DNA from: Fimbriimonas sp.
Lineage (GTDB): Bacteria; Armatimonadota; Fimbriimonadia; Fimbriimonadales; Fimbriimonadaceae
Reading direction: 5' to 3'
NCBI GenBank assembly: GCA_031292555.1
Contig: JARLGV010000021.1
Span: forward strand, 1-64,000
Length of the DNA: 64,000 bases
Shown here: one piece after another, positions 33,645-42,366 of the stretch
Layout of the letters: every line of letters begins with the position of its first letter
Position numbering within the stretch: position 1 is the first letter of the stretch
Made by a program: the position numbers and the translations under genes
Notes under the pieces: generated by a model
Database searches by the model: none
Seen by the model: the letters and a program-made list of their open reading frames with translations, nothing else
What the model was told of the DNA's origin: nothing

Positions 33645-34307
33645 ATGCGTTTAATCTGGATCACCGCTCCCGCCGGTTTGGCTTTCGCTTGCATTGGGTT
33701 GGCTTTCATGCAGTTGGCACGCCAGCCGCGCGCTTATTCGGGCGACATACGTTTGGATGAACCGCGGCACTTGATTACTCAGCAGATGCTTGCGGAAACC
33801 GCGGCGGAGACGAATAAGCTCGAACCCAGGATCGAAACTACCGACGTATCGGGCAAGAAGGTGATTCTCGGAGCCCGCAATGCCGCCAAGCCGCAATACA
33901 TCTACTTCGTGGTTGATGGATGTCCTTGCAGTTACGACGCTGAGCCGCTCTTTCACGATTTGTTCAACCAGTTCAAAGGAAGAGTCGATTTCGTAACGGT
34001 CACGAATGCAGACCCCGCCAAGGCAAGAGAGTGGTTTCAGGAGCACAACGTCCCCTATTCAGTCGTTTCGGACCAAGGTGAGAACATCATTCACGCCTAC
34101 GAAGCCAAAGCTGCGATCTACAGCGTTCTCGTCACGCCAGATGGCCATGTAGCCAAGATGTGGCCCGGATATTCGGCGGACATCCTTCAAGACATCAACG
34201 CAACGATTGCGAAGTTCGCCGGAGTACCCGCCAAACCGTTTGACGCGAAGTACGCCCCCATCGAGAAAGCAACCGGCTGCGCTTTCAGTGACGGAACGAT
34301 CAAATAG
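33645..34307 (+). CDS. Membrane-anchored redoxin (AhpC/TSA-like)
   Basis: The 220-residue protein has an N-terminal anchor (APAGLAFACIGLAFMQLA) and a thioredoxin-fold domain (YIYFVVDGCPCSYDAEPLFHDLF, VDFVTVTNADPAKAREWF, VPYSVVSDQG, ALVTPDG-like SVLVTPDGHV). The active site reads GCPCS, a C-x-C pair where peroxiredoxins usually have a single PxxxTxxC or CPxC. It would act outside the cytoplasm in thiol chemistry. TAGAAT lies 10 bases and AGGA four bases before the ATG. It is a single gene between the sigma operon and moeA. Confidence 0.8.
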   Translation: MRLIWITAPAGLAFACIGLAFMQLARQPRAYSGDIRLDEPRHLITQQMLAETAAETNKLEPRIETTDVSGKKVILGARNAAKPQYIYFVVDGCPCSYDAEPLFHDLFNQFKGRVDFVTVTNADPAKAREWFQEHNVPYSVVSDQGENIIHAYEAKAAIYSVLVTPDGHVAKMWPGYSADILQDINATIAKFAGVPAKPFDAKYAPIEKATGCAFSDGTIK

Positions 34308-34337
34308 CCGGACCAGGTCCTTTGGCTCCGCATCGCT

Positions 34338-35555
34338 CTAGAGAATCAGAACCGGACAAAGCTGCCCGTTTACTGTGCTCTGCTCGGCAGGGAAACGCGC
34401 CAGTGCATGCGCCGTAGCCAGCGAAGCAAGGCCGAACGAGCCCTGCTCGCGAGTCACCTGTAGTTTCCCTGAGTTGTACACTACGCGAACAAAATCCTCT
34501 CGACCTACCGCCGGATGAACAAATCCCGCCGGAAGGTGAATCCAATTGATCTCCGGACTTCGCCATCCGCCTAGCGATCGGAGCGCAGCCCTGACGAATA
34601 TCTCAAAGCAGACAAATGCGCTCGCCGGGTTGCCAGGAAGACCGAAGACAAGTGCATTCCCCAGTTTGCCGAAGAGGAACGGCTTTCCCGGCCGCATCGA
34701 AACACCATGGAATATCACGATTCCCATCTGTTTCATGGCCGTTTCCAACAGGTCTCTATCACCGACTGAGGCGCCGCCTGCAACCAATATTACATCGCTG
34801 ACACCGGCCTCCTTGGCCAACACCTGACAAAACATGTCCATTCGATCGCTCACTCGCCTGACTCGGGGCGACCGGGCAGTCGCTGCTTTCACCTGTGCGG
34901 ACAGCATCACAGAGTTGGTGTCCCTTATCATTGGCCCGCTTGGCTCCTCCGACGGGTCCACGAGTTCGTCTCCCGTCGTTACGACCGAGACCTTGGGTGG
35001 AAGAAAGACGTTAGCGACCGTGCATCCGGCAAAAGCGAGCACCGCCGCCTGTCCCGGCCCAATGACCGACCCCACTGGCAGAAGGCAATCGCCTGTTCGA
35101 AAGTCGGAGCCCCGCCGACGGATGTGCGCACCGACTGACGTCGAAGCCAGCAGCCGAATCGCGCCACCCGTCACTTCGGTGTTCTCCTGCATGACGATTC
35201 CGTATGTATTGGTCGGCGTCGGTGCACCCGTCAAAATCCGCCTCGCAGTTCCAGGAGCGATCAAATTGCCCGCGCTTTCGCCTGCGGCATTGCTACCTTC
35301 TATAACCAATACTCGACCTTCAACCGCGTCCGAGTCGCTCGAGACGGCGTACCCATCCACCGCGCTGTTATCAAACAAGGGGTTATCCGTCGGCGAAAAC
35401 AGGTCTGCGGCAATCGCCAACCCAAGAGACTCGGAGACAGGTCGATTCGCTCGCCGGTTCAAGCAGTTCACGTGCGATCGAATCGAAGCGACCGCCTCAT
35501 CGTAGGACAGCAGATCGGAGAACACTCCTGAAGTATGGTCATCTACGAGGCACAA
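34338..35555 (-). CDS. moeA: Molybdopterin molybdenumtransferase
   Basis: The enzyme inserts molybdate into adenylylated molybdopterin. The N-terminal linker/lasso domain has FDNSAVDGYAV, then the MoeA_N part with RILTGAPTP and VMQENTEV. The MoCF domain carries VVTTGDELVDP, the catalytic loop VAGGASVGDRDLL, the RPGKPFLFG motif and VFGLPGNPASAFVCFEIF. Domain IV ends the protein. The start is unclear: TTG at 35555 or GTG at 35525 gives 395-405 residues, the usual length, whereas the longer open frame overlaps the divergent kinase gene. No other molybdenum cofactor gene is in the window. Confidence 0.92.
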   Translation of the reverse strand: MCLVDDHTSGVFSDLLSYDEAVASIRSHVNCLNRRANRPVSESLGLAIAADLFSPTDNPLFDNSAVDGYAVSSDSDAVEGRVLVIEGSNAAGESAGNLIAPGTARRILTGAPTPTNTYGIVMQENTEVTGGAIRLLASTSVGAHIRRRGSDFRTGDCLLPVGSVIGPGQAAVLAFAGCTVANVFLPPKVSVVTTGDELVDPSEEPSGPMIRDTNSVMLSAQVKAATARSPRVRRVSDRMDMFCQVLAKEAGVSDVILVAGGASVGDRDLLETAMKQMGIVIFHGVSMRPGKPFLFGKLGNALVFGLPGNPASAFVCFEIFVRAALRSLGGWRSPEINWIHLPAGFVHPAVGREDFVRVVYNSGKLQVTREQGSFGLASLATAHALARFPAEQSTVNGQLCPVLIL

Positions 35556-35561
35556 TGAGGC

Positions 35562-37394
35562 ATGCGCAGCTTGCGAAGCCAACTGATATTGAGCCACATG
35601 ACGCTCGTCCTTCTTATGGGCTTTGTGATGAGCGGAGCAAGCATCGCTTTCTTTTCGATCACCCAATCGGTCGACCGAGTCCTCCAAGGCAATTTCCGGA
35701 CCATCCTTGCAGCACAGGAGATGAACTCGTCGCTTCAGGAACAGGAAACCGCATTTGCGTTGCTCGCGACTGGAGATTCAAGAGAGGCGACCTCCGCCTA
35801 TACACTGTCAAAGGAAGCGTTCGAGAAAGCACTCCAAGATGCAACAAGAACGGTGATTACGGATGAGCAAAGGCATATCGTTGCCGACATGAAAACAGCC
35901 TATTTGCCCTATCGGGGCCGGGCATTCCGCGTTTTCAAAGGTTGGGACGATCCAACGATCTCAGGACTGGCTAAGTCGGAATGGTCCTCCCTTCGCCCTG
36001 AATTTCAGAAAATGCGGACCCTCAGCCGCAAGCTCCTAACCGCCAGTCGGCTCGCGATCTTAATGGACAACGACCGTGCGCGCGAAAGCTCGAAAACCGC
36101 TTTCTGGAAGAGCGTAAGCATCACGATCGCTTCGATGTTACTGGCAGCCGTGTTTGCGACGACTATGATTCGCCGAATACTTACTCCGCTTGCCGCCCTT
36201 GGACATCATGCGGAGCGAATCGCGTCCGGCGACCTGTCGCAGCATGCCATAAAGCCAAGAGCCGATGAGATTGGCGCACTGGCAGACAGCTTCAACGAGA
36301 TGGCCGCGAAACTCGCGGAGGTTCGAAAGAGCGAGGTGCGCAAGATGCAGCGCCTGGAACGAATCTCGGAGGCAGCGCTTGAGTCCCTATACGATCCGTT
36401 GATCATCACCGATGCCAAGGGCAGAATCATACGGCTGAACAAGGCCGCCGAAGCGCTTTTCGGGCCGGCGCCCCGCACTCCGCGAAAACCGGTGGCCGAA
36501 CACATATCGGACAGGCGAATCCTTAAGGCGATTGAAGACGCCATCAGCGTACGTCAGGTGTCGGCAGGAGAGGACGAGAGCCTACAAGTTCAGATATTGG
36601 TTGGCGACGACAACAAGACCTATCGACTTCGCGCCACACCAATGACAGGCGATGATGGCAATCTTGTGGGAAGTGTCACCGTACTTGAGGACATTACGTA
36701 CCTCAAAGTGCTCGACAGGATGAAGAACGAATTCATCGGGGTCGCGTCGCACGAGCTTCGGACGCCCGTCACCTCTCTTATCCTGTCGGTGCAGCTTTTA
36801 CGGGAAGGAGCTGCCGGACCGCTGTCGGAGGCACAATCCCAGGTCATCGAAGCGCAACAGCAGGATCTCAGCCGCCTTGAGAAGCTGATGCGGGACCTGC
36901 TTGATATCACCAAACTTGAAGCTGGCATGTCCAGTCCGAGGAAGGAGGGCATCCCGGCATTGGACCTCATGCTCCAGCCCGTAGAGAACCTAAAGCTTCA
37001 GGCCTCGAAGAAGGGAGTGGACCTGGTTCTGGAGACCTCAGACGACCTTCCCTTGGTACAGGCAGATCGGAATCAGATCGGCCGCGTTCTGACAAATCTT
37101 GTCGCCAACGCCATTCGTCACACTCCACCAGGAGGTCATGTAAAGGTCCGTGCAGATGCGTCGGAGAATGTTGTAACCTTCTCGGTAGAAGACACAGGCG
37201 AAGGTATTCCTGAGGAATACCGAAAGCGTGTGTTTGAGCGCTTTGTTCAGGTTCCGGGAGCCACGCAGGGTGGCGCTGGACTCGGTCTTTCGATCGCAAA
37301 TGGCATCGTCAAGGCTCATGGAGGCGAAATGAGTGTTGAAAGCCGAATTGGAATTGGCAGCACTTTTCGCTTCACGTTGCCGATAATGAGATGA
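35562..37394 (+). CDS. Sensor histidine kinase (HAMP-PAS-HisKA-HATPase)
   Basis: The 610-residue membrane kinase has TM1 (about residues 10-30), a helical periplasmic sensor of about 150 residues, TM2 (about 185-205) and a HAMP domain (LTPLAALGHHAERIASGDLSQ). A PAS domain follows (ESLYDPLIITDAKGRIIRLNKAAEALFG). Next are the dimerisation helix with His397 in SHELRTP, and the ATPase with LVANAIRHTP (N box), DTGEGIP (G1) and GAGLGLSI (G2). It starts a plus-strand run of four or five genes with the response regulator, a KdpD fragment and a KimA-like transporter. The stimulus is unknown; context suggests potassium or turgor. Confidence 0.95.
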   Translation: MRSLRSQLILSHMTLVLLMGFVMSGASIAFFSITQSVDRVLQGNFRTILAAQEMNSSLQEQETAFALLATGDSREATSAYTLSKEAFEKALQDATRTVITDEQRHIVADMKTAYLPYRGRAFRVFKGWDDPTISGLAKSEWSSLRPEFQKMRTLSRKLLTASRLAILMDNDRARESSKTAFWKSVSITIASMLLAAVFATTMIRRILTPLAALGHHAERIASGDLSQHAIKPRADEIGALADSFNEMAAKLAEVRKSEVRKMQRLERISEAALESLYDPLIITDAKGRIIRLNKAAEALFGPAPRTPRKPVAEHISDRRILKAIEDAISVRQVSAGEDESLQVQILVGDDNKTYRLRATPMTGDDGNLVGSVTVLEDITYLKVLDRMKNEFIGVASHELRTPVTSLILSVQLLREGAAGPLSEAQSQVIEAQQQDLSRLEKLMRDLLDITKLEAGMSSPRKEGIPALDLMLQPVENLKLQASKKGVDLVLETSDDLPLVQADRNQIGRVLTNLVANAIRHTPPGGHVKVRADASENVVTFSVEDTGEGIPEEYRKRVFERFVQVPGATQGGAGLGLSIANGIVKAHGGEMSVESRIGIGSTFRFTLPIMR

Positions 37395-37416
37395 GAAGCG
37401 CAGAGGATATGTAGTT

Positions 37417-38190
37417 TTGAGTTCAAGAATCCTTTTGATCGACGACGAGCCCAACATCCGCACGATGATCAAGCTCGTGCTTGAGCACGCTGGTTACGAG
37501 GTTGATGTCGCAGCAGACGGGATGCAGGGGCTGGCCAAATTCGGCAACGGAGCCGACTGGGATTTGGTCTTGCTGGACCAGCGAATGCCGGGTATGGCCG
37601 GAATCGATGTACAGAGACAGATCCTTAGCCGCCGAAACGATACACGGTTGATTCTCATTACTGCGTTCGGGACTATCGACTTAGCTTTGGAAGCTATTCA
37701 AGCAGGCGCCTCGGATTTTCTGCGGAAGCCATTCACTGCCGAAATGCTGCGCAGCACAGTCAGCACCGTGCTTGATCGACCGGTACAGCGCATGACGGCA
37801 GTTCCCGTCGGAATGGTGTGCCGCGAATTCACGCGCACGACAATCAACGGCTTCAGTTTCGATTTGGACCACCAGGCAGTCGATGAAAACACGGACGATA
37901 TGACCTGTGTCTTTAACGTAAACCACGCAGGAGCCGCCTCAAGAAAGGTGAAAGTAGAATTACCAGCTTACGTGATGGAACTCGTAAGGGCCTACGTGGA
38001 TTCTGATAACGTTCCGGGCGGGGGGCGATTCTGGCAAGCCATGTGTGAGGAGGCATTAGCCAACTATCTATGGCAAAATGCCGAGGCCCCCTCCGATAAT
38101 GTGGTCAGGATTGAGGATCTTTCGAGTACCCTTACACGCTGGCTCGATTCTGTATTAACAATTAGCCTAGCTGAAGACAATGCCCGATAG
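37417..38190 (+). CDS. Response regulator with unrecognised output domain
   Basis: Residues 1-120 are a complete receiver domain: acidic pair Asp9/Asp10, phosphoacceptor Asp54 in LVLLDQRMPGM, Thr82 in LILITAFG and Lys104 in FLRKPF. Residues about 135-257 do not look like a known DNA-binding output domain. They contain FNVNHAGAASRKVKVELPAYVMELVRAYV and FWQAMCEEALANYLWQNA, a mixed alpha/beta segment. The start is TTG, with AGAGGA ten bases before it. It overlaps the KdpD-like gene by 11 bases. Output may be through protein contact, perhaps with the KdpD fragment, not through DNA; that is a hypothesis. Confidence 0.9.
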   Translation: MSSRILLIDDEPNIRTMIKLVLEHAGYEVDVAADGMQGLAKFGNGADWDLVLLDQRMPGMAGIDVQRQILSRRNDTRLILITAFGTIDLALEAIQAGASDFLRKPFTAEMLRSTVSTVLDRPVQRMTAVPVGMVCREFTRTTINGFSFDLDHQAVDENTDDMTCVFNVNHAGAASRKVKVELPAYVMELVRAYVDSDNVPGGGRFWQAMCEEALANYLWQNAEAPSDNVVRIEDLSSTLTRWLDSVLTISLAEDNAR

Positions 38191-39277
38191 TCAGACAAAC
38201 TCTGCCAAGACTGGTGGAAGACATAAGATTTTCCTTAGCTATGCGCCAGGCGTAGGCAAGACCCACGCAATGCTTGAAGAGGCGCACCGACGAAGCAAAC
38301 GCGGGCAGGATGTGGTGATCGGTCTTGTCGATCCCGCTAACCGAGACCCGGTTAGCGAACTTGCGGTCGGCATCGAGGCCATTCCCCCCAAGGTCGTCAA
38401 CGACTCTCCAGAGTTGGATGTGGATGCGGTAATCGCCCGTAAGCCGGGCTGCGTTCTCGTCGACGATCTGGAGCATACGAATGCTCCTGGTTCGGTGAGG
38501 GAGAAGCGGTGGCAAGACGTCCAAGTGCTGCTAGACGCCGGCATCAACGTGCTATCAACCGTCAACGTCTATCACCTTGAAAGCCTCAACGATAACATCG
38601 CCGATATTATCGGCACGAAGATCAAGGATACGATTCCCGATCAGATACTCCGAGACGCGGCGGAAGTCGAATACATCGACTTGACTCCCCGCGCTTTGAT
38701 GAATCGACTTGATCGCGGAGATCTTTACGACGTAGACCGCGTGACTCCCGAAGTAGTGAGTTTCTTCCGGGAAGGCAATCTAAGCGCCTTGCGCGAAATT
38801 GCGATGCGCGAAGCTGCGAGTTGCGTGGACGAGGACCTCGTCGAGTACCGCAAGGATAAGCGAATCGAGAGACCCTGGGCAACTCAGGATCGAGTCATGA
38901 TCTGTGTCAGTTCAACGCGGAGTGCTTTGCGCTTGATCCGTCGGGGATGGCGCATGGGACAGCGTATGCACGGCGAGGTTCTTGCCGTACATGTAGAAAA
39001 CGGCCCAATCGGAGATCGCGAGAGAAAGATACTTGCCGACGACTTCAAGTTGGCCGAGCGCCTCGGCATCCAGACATTCACGCTGAAGGGCGAGTTGGCT
39101 CCGACGCTCATTGAATTTGCCAAAGAACGGAACGTAACGCAGTTGATCATTGGCCATCCGCAGAGGAATCGCTTCCAAGAGATTCTTCGCCCGGCCGTAC
39201 TTGCCGAACTCGTCAAGGCCCTTCGAACCGTGGACATCCTTGTGGTTGCCACTGAATCCCCATCCGGAGAAGCGTAG
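38180..39277 (+). CDS. Truncated KdpD: osmosensitive K+ sensor domain plus Usp domain
   Basis: The 365-residue protein matches the cytoplasmic N-terminal half of KdpD. The Walker-A-like site is YAPGVGKTHAMLEEA, the Walker B CVLVDDLEHTNAPGS, then YHLESLNDNIADIIG and IDLTPRALMNRLDRGD. A universal stress protein domain covers residues about 240-360 (VMICVSSTRSALRLIRRG, TQLIIGHPQRNRFQEIL). The four membrane helices and the kinase of full KdpD are absent. Similar short KdpD proteins are known in Anabaena and Deinococcus. In Staphylococcus aureus the KdpD Usp domain binds c-di-AMP. Here the kinase function may be supplied by the separate histidine kinase gene two genes upstream. No kdpFABC is present in the window. 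Confidence 0.93.
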   Translation: MPDSQTNSAKTGGRHKIFLSYAPGVGKTHAMLEEAHRRSKRGQDVVIGLVDPANRDPVSELAVGIEAIPPKVVNDSPELDVDAVIARKPGCVLVDDLEHTNAPGSVREKRWQDVQVLLDAGINVLSTVNVYHLESLNDNIADIIGTKIKDTIPDQILRDAAEVEYIDLTPRALMNRLDRGDLYDVDRVTPEVVSFFREGNLSALREIAMREAASCVDEDLVEYRKDKRIERPWATQDRVMICVSSTRSALRLIRRGWRMGQRMHGEVLAVHVENGPIGDRERKILADDFKLAERLGIQTFTLKGELAPTLIEFAKERNVTQLIIGHPQRNRFQEILRPAVLAELVKALRTVDILVVATESPSGEA

Positions 39278-39353
39278 GCCGCTACCGGTTTTGTGCGATT
39301 GGGCCGCAGCGTCGCTGTCCTGCTATGATCAAGAGTTGGACATCTGACAGCAT

Positions 39354-41225
39354 ATGAGTGTAACGTCAAAGCCAAGCGCGATGCATCGAATCCGCAGGTT
39401 CCTCCTCGGGGCGCCCATTCCTACTTCGAGGGCCCACCACGAGCGACTTTCGCCTTTCCTTGGACTTCCGGTGTTCAGCTCGGACTCCCTTTCCTCCGTT
39501 GCCTATGCCACGGAGGCGATTCTCGGCGTCTTGATTCTGGGCAGCACCGGCTACCTCTCGCATCAGATTTTTATATCCATCGCGATCGTGGTCCTGATCG
39601 TAATCATCGCGTTTTCATATCAGCAGACGATTCATGCCTACCCTTCGGGGGGCGGATCGTACATTGTCGCGTCTGAAAACCTCGGTGAAACAGCCGGCCT
39701 TTTCGCCGCCGCCGCCTTACTCATCGACTACGTCCTGACGGTGTCAGTTTCGATCGCGGCAGGCGTGTTGGCAATAACTGCGCTCTATCCTTTCCTTCTG
39801 CAGCACTTGGTCGTGCTTTCGCTTGCCTGCATCCTGGGAGTCGCGTACGCCAATCTGCGCGGCGTTCGCGAATCCGGCGCCATTTTTGCCTTTCCAACCT
39901 ATGGGTTTGTAGTTTCCATTCTGGTCATGATCGTATTCGGCATCTGGCGGGCGATGACCACCCACATACCGACACAAGTTCTTGATCCGACTCCTTGGGC
40001 GGGCAAGGAAAGCAATCACGCACTGATGTTCATCGTCCTTCGCTCGTTCGCTGCAGGCTGCACGGCATTGACGGGGATTGAAGCGGTCAGCAATGGCGTA
40101 CAGGCGTTCCGAGCACCTGAATCCGTGAATGCAGCTAAAGTGCTTCGATGGATGGCCTTCCTACTGAGCATCCTCTTCATCGGCATTAGTTGGCTAGCAA
40201 CCAAGATTCCCCACCTTTCGCTTCTTCCCAACGACGATAAGAACTACACAACCGTGTGCTACCAGGTGGCAGTCTACGCGTTCGGCAGCGCAGGCTCATG
40301 GCTGGTCTACGTCGTACAGCTATTCACGGCACTCATCCTGATTCTCGCAGCCAATACGGCGTTTGCCGATTTTCCGCGTTTGACCAGCCTCATCGCTCGC
40401 GATGGCTATCTTCCCCGCTATCTAGCAAGGCAGGGCGACAAACTCGTCTTTCACAATGGCATTCTCCTTTTGGCTGCGGCTGCGGGCGCGCTCGTTGTGA
40501 TTTTCAAGGGACAACTCGATCTGCTACTGCCCCTCTATGCGATCGGCGTCTTCACCGCGTTCACGCTTTCGCAGATCGGAATGGTGGTCCACTGGCTGAA
40601 AGATAAGGGCATCGGATGGCAGCGCAGCATCGTCATCAATGGGATTGGCTCCGTACTGTGCGCCATTGTCTTGGTCATCATCGCCTACACGAAATTCACC
40701 GAGGGAGCTTGGGTCGTTCTTCTGTTGTTGCCGATTTTCTACGGCGGCTTCAAACTCATCAAAGTCCGATACGACTCAATCGCACTTCAACTTGAACTGG
40801 ACGAGGCTCCCGATATTCCGGTCCATGGCCACATGGTTTTGCTCTTGGTTCCTCGAGTCCATCGCGGAATCACTCAAGCACTCGAATACGCCACGATGCT
40901 GAAAGGGGAATGCCAAGCCGTTCATGTGACTATCAATGAGAAGAATCTGCCCGACCTGCAGCGACAATGGACCCATATCGGCACCGAAGTTCCCCTCGTG
41001 GTATTGCCGTCTCCGTTCCGTTCGCTAATTGCACCGATCTTGGGTTATGTCGACGAACTTCGACAAGATAATCCCGAGGTTCTTATCACGGTCGTTGTTG
41101 CCGAAGCCGTATCGACCAAATGGTATCAGAGAGTACTATCCGAGAACATAACTCCCCAGCTTAAGGGTGCCTTGGCCAGCCGACGGAACGTCGTCGTCGC
41201 GAATGTGCGTTATTTCCTGAATTGA
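39354..41225 (+). CDS. KimA-like potassium/amino-acid APC transporter
   Basis: The 623-residue protein has about 12 transmembrane helices and starts with the phrase PFLGLPVFSSDSLSSVAYATEAIL, diagnostic of the KimA (YdaO) group of APC transporters. YPSGGGSYIVASENLG and DFPRLTSLIARDGYLPRYLARQGDKL are also typical. The last 130 residues are a cytosolic Usp-like domain (VLLLVPRVHRGITQALEYATML, VLITVVVAE). KimA proteins are high-affinity K+ importers inhibited by c-di-AMP. Placed after a KdpD fragment, potassium uptake is the best guess. The gap to the KdpD gene is 76 bases, too short for a c-di-AMP riboswitch, with a TATGAT at 39324-39329. Confidence 0.88.
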   Translation: MSVTSKPSAMHRIRRFLLGAPIPTSRAHHERLSPFLGLPVFSSDSLSSVAYATEAILGVLILGSTGYLSHQIFISIAIVVLIVIIAFSYQQTIHAYPSGGGSYIVASENLGETAGLFAAAALLIDYVLTVSVSIAAGVLAITALYPFLLQHLVVLSLACILGVAYANLRGVRESGAIFAFPTYGFVVSILVMIVFGIWRAMTTHIPTQVLDPTPWAGKESNHALMFIVLRSFAAGCTALTGIEAVSNGVQAFRAPESVNAAKVLRWMAFLLSILFIGISWLATKIPHLSLLPNDDKNYTTVCYQVAVYAFGSAGSWLVYVVQLFTALILILAANTAFADFPRLTSLIARDGYLPRYLARQGDKLVFHNGILLLAAAAGALVVIFKGQLDLLLPLYAIGVFTAFTLSQIGMVVHWLKDKGIGWQRSIVINGIGSVLCAIVLVIIAYTKFTEGAWVVLLLLPIFYGGFKLIKVRYDSIALQLELDEAPDIPVHGHMVLLLVPRVHRGITQALEYATMLKGECQAVHVTINEKNLPDLQRQWTHIGTEVPLVVLPSPFRSLIAPILGYVDELRQDNPEVLITVVVAEAVSTKWYQRVLSENITPQLKGALASRRNVVVANVRYFLN

Positions 41226-41232
41226 CATCTCC

Positions 41233-41574
41233 ATGAGCCAGATCAACATAAGTCCATCGGGCATCGTCATTGAAGAAGAAGAACTTGGCGGCTTCGGTGG
41301 ATTTCCGGACAAGGTCTATCTCATTTCGGTTGGCGGCGATAAGTATGCGTGCAACAATGCCACCGCTTCAGACGGTCAGCGTCTCGACGGCTTGGCAACT
41401 TTCCCAGACCCCGACGAAGCAACGACTTATATGGGTCTGCTGGCCGGATTATCGGGTGAAATCGTATCGAAGAGCTTTGAGGAAGCCCGAGAGATCGCAA
41501 AGAGCAAGCCAATTCTGTCTTGTCTGTTCTTGTTTTCCGGTGGGCATATCGTGGAAATCCACTTTATCCGTTAG
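41233..41574 (+). CDS. Small hypothetical protein after the KimA-like gene
   Basis: I do not recognise this 113-residue protein. It is acidic and mostly beta, with a central charged helix (KVYLISVGGDKYACNNATA, then EATTYMGLLAGLSGEIVSKSFEEAREIAKSKP). It has no signal peptide or membrane span. It starts only seven bases after the KimA-like stop on the same strand, which is the best evidence that it is expressed and may belong to the potassium cluster, for instance as a small regulator. No clear Shine-Dalgarno. Confidence 0.65.
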   Translation: MSQINISPSGIVIEEEELGGFGGFPDKVYLISVGGDKYACNNATASDGQRLDGLATFPDPDEATTYMGLLAGLSGEIVSKSFEEAREIAKSKPILSCLFLFSGGHIVEIHFIR

Positions 41575-41882
41575 CGCCATTTTCGTTCATCAATGGCAAC
41601 AAGCTTAGGGAGAAGGCGGGAATCCCAACGAATGCGATCCCTCGGCAAATGATTACGACAGAGGAGATCATGAGGACGAACGGGCCCGCCCGACGCAATG
41701 CAGTCCAAGACAATGCCTTTCCAGATGCACCTGGCGATCTCATGGAATCATCATGCGTACGAGGGCCGTCTTCTATGTCGTCCCGATTAATTGTAACAAC
41801 CTTTTCCTGGTACGCTCTTTGCGCGACATACACCTCGATTGAGGCTGTAGAAGACAGGCTTTGAACCTATGAGTACATCTGT
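41575..41882. other. Spacer without a convincing gene
   Basis: About 310 bases between two plus-strand genes. A minus-strand frame (41564-41833, 89 codons) has one hydrophobic stretch, but its 3' end overlaps the upstream gene and its start signal is weak. I see no terminator or repeat. Confidence 0.5.
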
Positions 41883-42299
41883 ATGAGGTCGAAAACAGCG
41901 CAAACTTCCGAATCTTGGCGACTGAGCCATGTTAAGCCGGAAGAAGAAACTGGCATAATAAGTTCAGTCGTGCGCGAAATTGCCCTGTACAGTGAAGCCG
42001 GAGCATTAGCAGCCTACGAGATCGAGATGTCACCCGCGATCCGAGGCCTGCTCGCCGTACGTCTTTGCGGGCCGGATGGCCGAGTCGCAACTGAGGGCCC
42101 CGTTCCCCGCCACCAACTGACTGACCTTCTTGTTCGGCGCCAGGATCACGTCTATCTAGGGGATGCATCGATTCGTAACTCGGACGATACCGACGACTTG
42201 CTCGTCCATGTAGAGATTCGAGGCAGCAAGCGCGACTTCTGGATTCGGCGAGTAGACCTGGCGGGCGCACTCGTCCGCGTTGGCGAACTCGACATCTAG
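41883..42299 (+). CDS. Hypothetical protein (138 aa)
   Basis: Unrecognised. The frame gives a soluble, charged protein with alternating beta and short helical segments (GIISSVVREIALYSEAGALAAYEIEM, DLLVRRQDHVYLGDA, LLVHVEIRGSKRDFWIRRVDL). There is no cysteine-rich motif, membrane span or signal. It has no strong start signal, and it stands between two weakly defined spacers. It is convergent with feoB. The call rests on frame length, codon texture and the lack of a better frame opposite it. Confidence 0.5.
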   Translation: MRSKTAQTSESWRLSHVKPEEETGIISSVVREIALYSEAGALAAYEIEMSPAIRGLLAVRLCGPDGRVATEGPVPRHQLTDLLVRRQDHVYLGDASIRNSDDTDDLLVHVEIRGSKRDFWIRRVDLAGALVRVGELDI

Positions 42300-42366
42300 T
42301 CAGAACGGGACGCAATCGAACCTTCCTAACTGCGTTGTCGGAGCCCATTCGCTTCTTGCATGGTGT

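Noticed and set aside
39278-39353. Possible c-di-AMP (ydaO) riboswitch before the KimA-like gene
   Set aside because: The gap is only 76 bases, and no conserved ydaO elements are visible.
41564-41833. Minus-strand frame of 89 codons with one hydrophobic stretch
   Set aside because: It overlaps the end of the KimA-adjacent gene, has a weak start signal, and the single hydrophobic run could be chance in this spacer.
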